Part shown: positions 62,501 through 64,000 of the stretch, one piece after another
Numbering within the stretch: position 1 is the stretch's first letter
Layout: the number at the start of each line of letters is the position of its first letter
NCBI RefSeq assembly: GCF_009707865.1
Contig: NZ_WMBA01000026.1
Span: 31,765 to 95,764 of the forward strand
DNA: 64,000 bases
Direction: 5' to 3'
DNA from: Amycolatopsis pithecellobii
Lineage (GTDB): Bacteria > Actinomycetota > Actinomycetes > Mycobacteriales > Pseudonocardiaceae
The notes under the pieces: generated by a model
The model's database searches: none
Told to the model about the DNA's origin: nothing
Seen by the model: the letters and a program-made list of their open reading frames with translations, nothing else
Translations under genes and position numbers: made by a program

Positions 62501-64000
62501 TCCAACGCCGCGTCCAGCAGGACGGGAAGCTGCCGCTGGAACGCCGTCTTCAACGCGGTGAACAGGCCGCCGGACCATTGGGCCAGGTCCATCTTGACCG
62601 TGACCCGCAGATCCAGTCCTTCGTAAAGGTGGTACCCACCCTCCATCGCACGGTGCACGATGTCCGCCGCCGCCCGCTCCACCTCGGCACGGTCCACATT
62701 GGACAAGCCCAGCGCATTGGGTTCGGTGCCGTTCCCCTGCGCATACACCGTCTCGGGCGGATCAACCGGCACTCGCGGCAGGGCGGCATGCTGCTGCGGC
62801 GCGAGTCCTCCCGCATCGGGGCCACCGAACGACTCCGGGCCGAACGGGCCCACTTCGGGGCGCTGACCCACCACAGTGACCCGCACCTGACTATGCAGGC
62901 TATGGTCTTCGGTCTCGTCCCCGACCACGTTCACCTGCTCGAGCACCTGTTCCGCGGGGACCACGCCCGCCGGGTACTGCTCGAGCCGGCGCACCACCGC
63001 CGCCGCCAGCAGTCTCTTGAGCGGCTCCAGCCGCCGCAGGTTCGAATCCGTGCCGAGCGCGTCGAACAGCGACACCGTGACCTCGAAGCGGGGCAGCCGG
63101 GTCACCGGCGCGCGCACCGCGGCATCCACGAAGCCTTCGGCCATCCACTCGATCCGGCGACGGTCGATCTCCGGAACCCCGTCCGCGAGCAGCTGGCTCT
63201 GGAACGCGCTTTTCGCCCGGTACGACGCGATCGTTTCCCGCGGCGAGTCCTGGACCGCCAGCTCCCAATTGCCGCTCGTATCCCCGGAACCGCGCTGGGA
63301 CTGGTACGTCACAGGCCATTCCGAGACGCGATCCGGGTAGCGCTCCTTGGGGTAGAGCACATCCAGCGCCTCGTTCAGATAATGAGGCAACATCGTGCGG
63401 AACAGGTTTTCCAGAGCGCGGTACCGTTCCTTCGCGCCACTGCTCGGAGCCACCCAGGTCCGGAGCCAGATGTTCAGGCCCTCACGGCCCTCGTAAGGGC
63501 CCGACATCGCGCGCTGCACGATCTCCTGCGCCCCCCGCAGCAGCTCGGCCTCTTCGTTCTGCGACAACGCCGCCTGAAGCACCAGCGCGTTCCGAGCGGC
63601 GGCATACGGCGTCGATTGTGCGGAAGCAACCGGCCCATCCGGTCGCGCCGCGATCGGACCCTCGTCCCGGGCCTGCTCCTGCGCCGCGCGCTGCTGCCGC
63701 AACTGGGCCTGTTCCTGCCGCCGGGCCTGTTCCTGCAATCGAGCCTGCTCCTGCGCCACACGCGCCTGCTGCACCCAGAACTGCTCCTGGGCCGCCCACG
63801 AACGCCGCGGCCACATCACCTCATCGACAAGCTCTTCCGACAACGCCGTCGCACCGTCCACACCAGACTCATGCAACGCCCACGCCACCAAATCCACCGC
63901 AGCCCGATACCGCGACCGATGCGCCCGCACCACCCACGAATCACCCAACCCCGGAAACTGATGCCGCCCATTCACAATCCCCCGAGCAGCAGCCAACAAC
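59578..64000 (-). CDS. Giant repeat protein, C-terminal 1473 residues (5' end outside window)
   Basis: The frame is open at the right edge. Residues (numbered from the edge) ~73-115 are a Gln/Ala/Arg-rich coiled coil. Then come four related ~250-280-residue modules: 1 (~150-390) and 2 (~432-685) alike, 3 (~770-1050) and 4 (~1088-1373) alike. Modules share DSPRETIxSYR or DSPxxRPEDYxAARTLALP, and WMxEGFV or WLxEGFxQR. Linkers are Pro-rich or acidic. The last ~100 residues are acidic and Pro-rich. No catalytic motif is visible. It may be an exported polymorphic-toxin-like giant; actinomycete giants of this kind are common, but I cannot name the family with confidence. Confidence 0.8.
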   Translation of the reverse strand, partial: LLAAARGIVNGRHQFPGLGDSWVVRAHRSRYRAAVDLVAWALHESGVDGATALSEELVDEVMWPRRSWAAQEQFWVQQARVAQEQARLQEQARRQEQAQLRQQRAAQEQARDEGPIAARPDGPVASAQSTPYAAARNALVLQAALSQNEEAELLRGAQEIVQRAMSGPYEGREGLNIWLRTWVAPSSGAKERYRALENLFRTMLPHYLNEALDVLYPKERYPDRVSEWPVTYQSQRGSGDTSGNWELAVQDSPRETIASYRAKSAFQSQLLADGVPEIDRRRIEWMAEGFVDAAVRAPVTRLPRFEVTVSLFDALGTDSNLRRLEPLKRLLAAAVVRRLEQYPAGVVPAEQVLEQVNVVGDETEDHSLHSQVRVTVVGQRPEVGPFGPESFGGPDAGGLAPQQHAALPRVPVDPPETVYAQGNGTEPNALGLSNVDRAEVERAAADIVHRAMEGGYHLYEGLDLRVTVKMDLAQWSGGLFTALKTAFQRQLPVLLDAALDTLYPATLHRPQWLVTVTPELGDSTSHGNWALAVREGPRETISSYRSRDAYDTWLSSTRELSGADLARIGWMIEGFVDVLVLAAGQPGLPRFSGVVHMVPIAGISSDDALTPLRQLVDSVVSRRLGEYPAYALPLPLEQMLAVASGSVTLRLDENGGFEADGLVRIGVAGQRPEVGLFGPETFTNLENPLPPLNPVWADQPSQPDLMWQGDSPQSQPDLMWQGDSPQSQPVPPRTEPATTRTAGSSGPGAGWVIHAADTRPGTSGVLLRNVPDSELVEPPEGQRVSPRDLGSLPSDGSATELKLPGELRDGVLQLSADALRDARRFSKAYAANVRQLYLAGRELPDVRLHFAWQTNAEYAERDRIFGRTEKELLSAVAAVGLDPQALRLHFDHTTRQVVDGQAGIALSVRDSPYRRPEDYQAARTLALPFLHDQNHVTRVPYASLRRWLWLMEGFLQRVREHRGDGAEEPRLRVALQRASALRRQAVIKLVNAVVRTALDTDDAAEAGDFIRRYVSLTTFTLKAGHGCVVVDITGPEHRLDAHVAAAPLELPWAWSQADEDRDAASESSEASDDEDADTRSVTSQASLREVSDSEVVVPPLGQQVRPAALGSRPADAVVGELRFSFETAGGVLKLPDYAAVEAGRFARAYAAKVRQLYLAGRELPDVRLDYYWGTNTEYLLSGQVFRRMEQELLSAVVAVGLDPRWLRLRFDHTTTQIVDGQAGVGLSVHDSPHLRPEDYRAARTLALPYLDSHRFATRFPVAYLRRWRWLTEGFVQRVRDHRDQGHETDAPQLRVVLLRGSTTRSDHRQQPVVKLLNAVIRTVLGTDGAVEAGDFIRRYVTFTQHHGDSIGVVLDITGPAHDLDAHVAEAPLELPWPWSEDTGTAESFMDDATLDAMIQDALGSDVLAPVAGGLDEFGAVIDWETAWAEPFDPSADPAAWDMFGDGLLGETEGREFPEAGPSAPRPDGPGPVS
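61814..61891 (-). repeat. Two 39-bp direct repeats within the giant gene
   Basis: Units 61814-61852 and 61853-61891 are identical, with nine bases of a third copy following. They encode QPDLMWQGDSPQS twice in the linker between modules 2 and 3, indicating recent slippage. Confidence 0.9.

Noticed and set aside
1..64000. tRNA, rRNA, insertion sequence or phage integration site
   Set aside because: No cloverleaf, ribosomal core, transposase or integrase sequence was recognised, and no att-like direct repeats flank a region. A tRNA scan would settle the tRNA point.

Overview
The window is high-GC DNA from a filamentous actinomycete. The gene set (a conservon, mycosin, several SARP/LAL-type giant regulators, a 180-kDa-class NAD-glutamate dehydrogenase and a cellobiose-type ABC cluster) fits the Pseudonocardiaceae, most likely Amycolatopsis or a close relative. 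That assignment is inferred from gene content only. I see no rRNA, tRNA, insertion sequence or CRISPR array.

Layout. 1-1938: 3'-truncated acyltransferase protein (minus). 2141-10058: one long minus-strand operon joining a complete conservon (sensor ATPase, roadblock, DUF742, GTPase) to a membrane redox module (DUF4142 protein, ferric-reductase-like protein fused to a 3Fe-4S ferredoxin, ferredoxin reductase) and a small exported protein. 10257-11733: acetoacetate-decarboxylase-like gene divergent from a TetR regulator, with a perfect operator palindrome between them. 12045-24065: type VII secretion-associated island without the core translocon: orphan LuxR protein, lipoprotein, P450, mycosin, a Pro-rich protein with a degenerate ADP-ribosyltransferase-like C-terminus, a LAL regulator and a beta-helix/EccA-like AAA ATPase. 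24295-28501: an unknown small protein, an XRE/NB-ARC/TPR regulator and two convergent orphan LuxR regulators. 28655-35055: asparagine permease divergent from NAD-glutamate dehydrogenase. 35183-38375: a two-component system whose regulator and kinase genes are separated by four small, tandemly duplicated exported peptides. 38526-45392: TAXI binding lipoprotein, small lipoprotein, LAL regulator, and a coupled YrhB-like/SseB-like pair. 45870-52774: two tandem SARP-ATPase regulators. 52987-57550: cellobiose-type ABC transporter with a GH1 beta-glucosidase. 57667-64000: lipoprotein, fourth orphan LuxR regulator, and the C-terminal 1473 residues of a giant repeat protein.

The least explained features are: (1) three intergenic arrays of 22-bp units, all built as alpha units followed by inverted beta units, pressed against stop codons; (2) an 80-bp nested multibranch structure with three identical CUUCG loops at 52810-52890; (3) the micropeptide family inside the two-component system, including a frame-shifted, lipidated member; (4) a paralogous family of four LuxR proteins with dead receiver domains, three of which share an upstream motif. 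Together with the SARP/LAL proteins this gives nine or more regulators around putative exported proteins, so the window looks like a regulatory and secretion-rich accessory region with two metabolic cassettes (amino-acid nitrogen and cellobiose).
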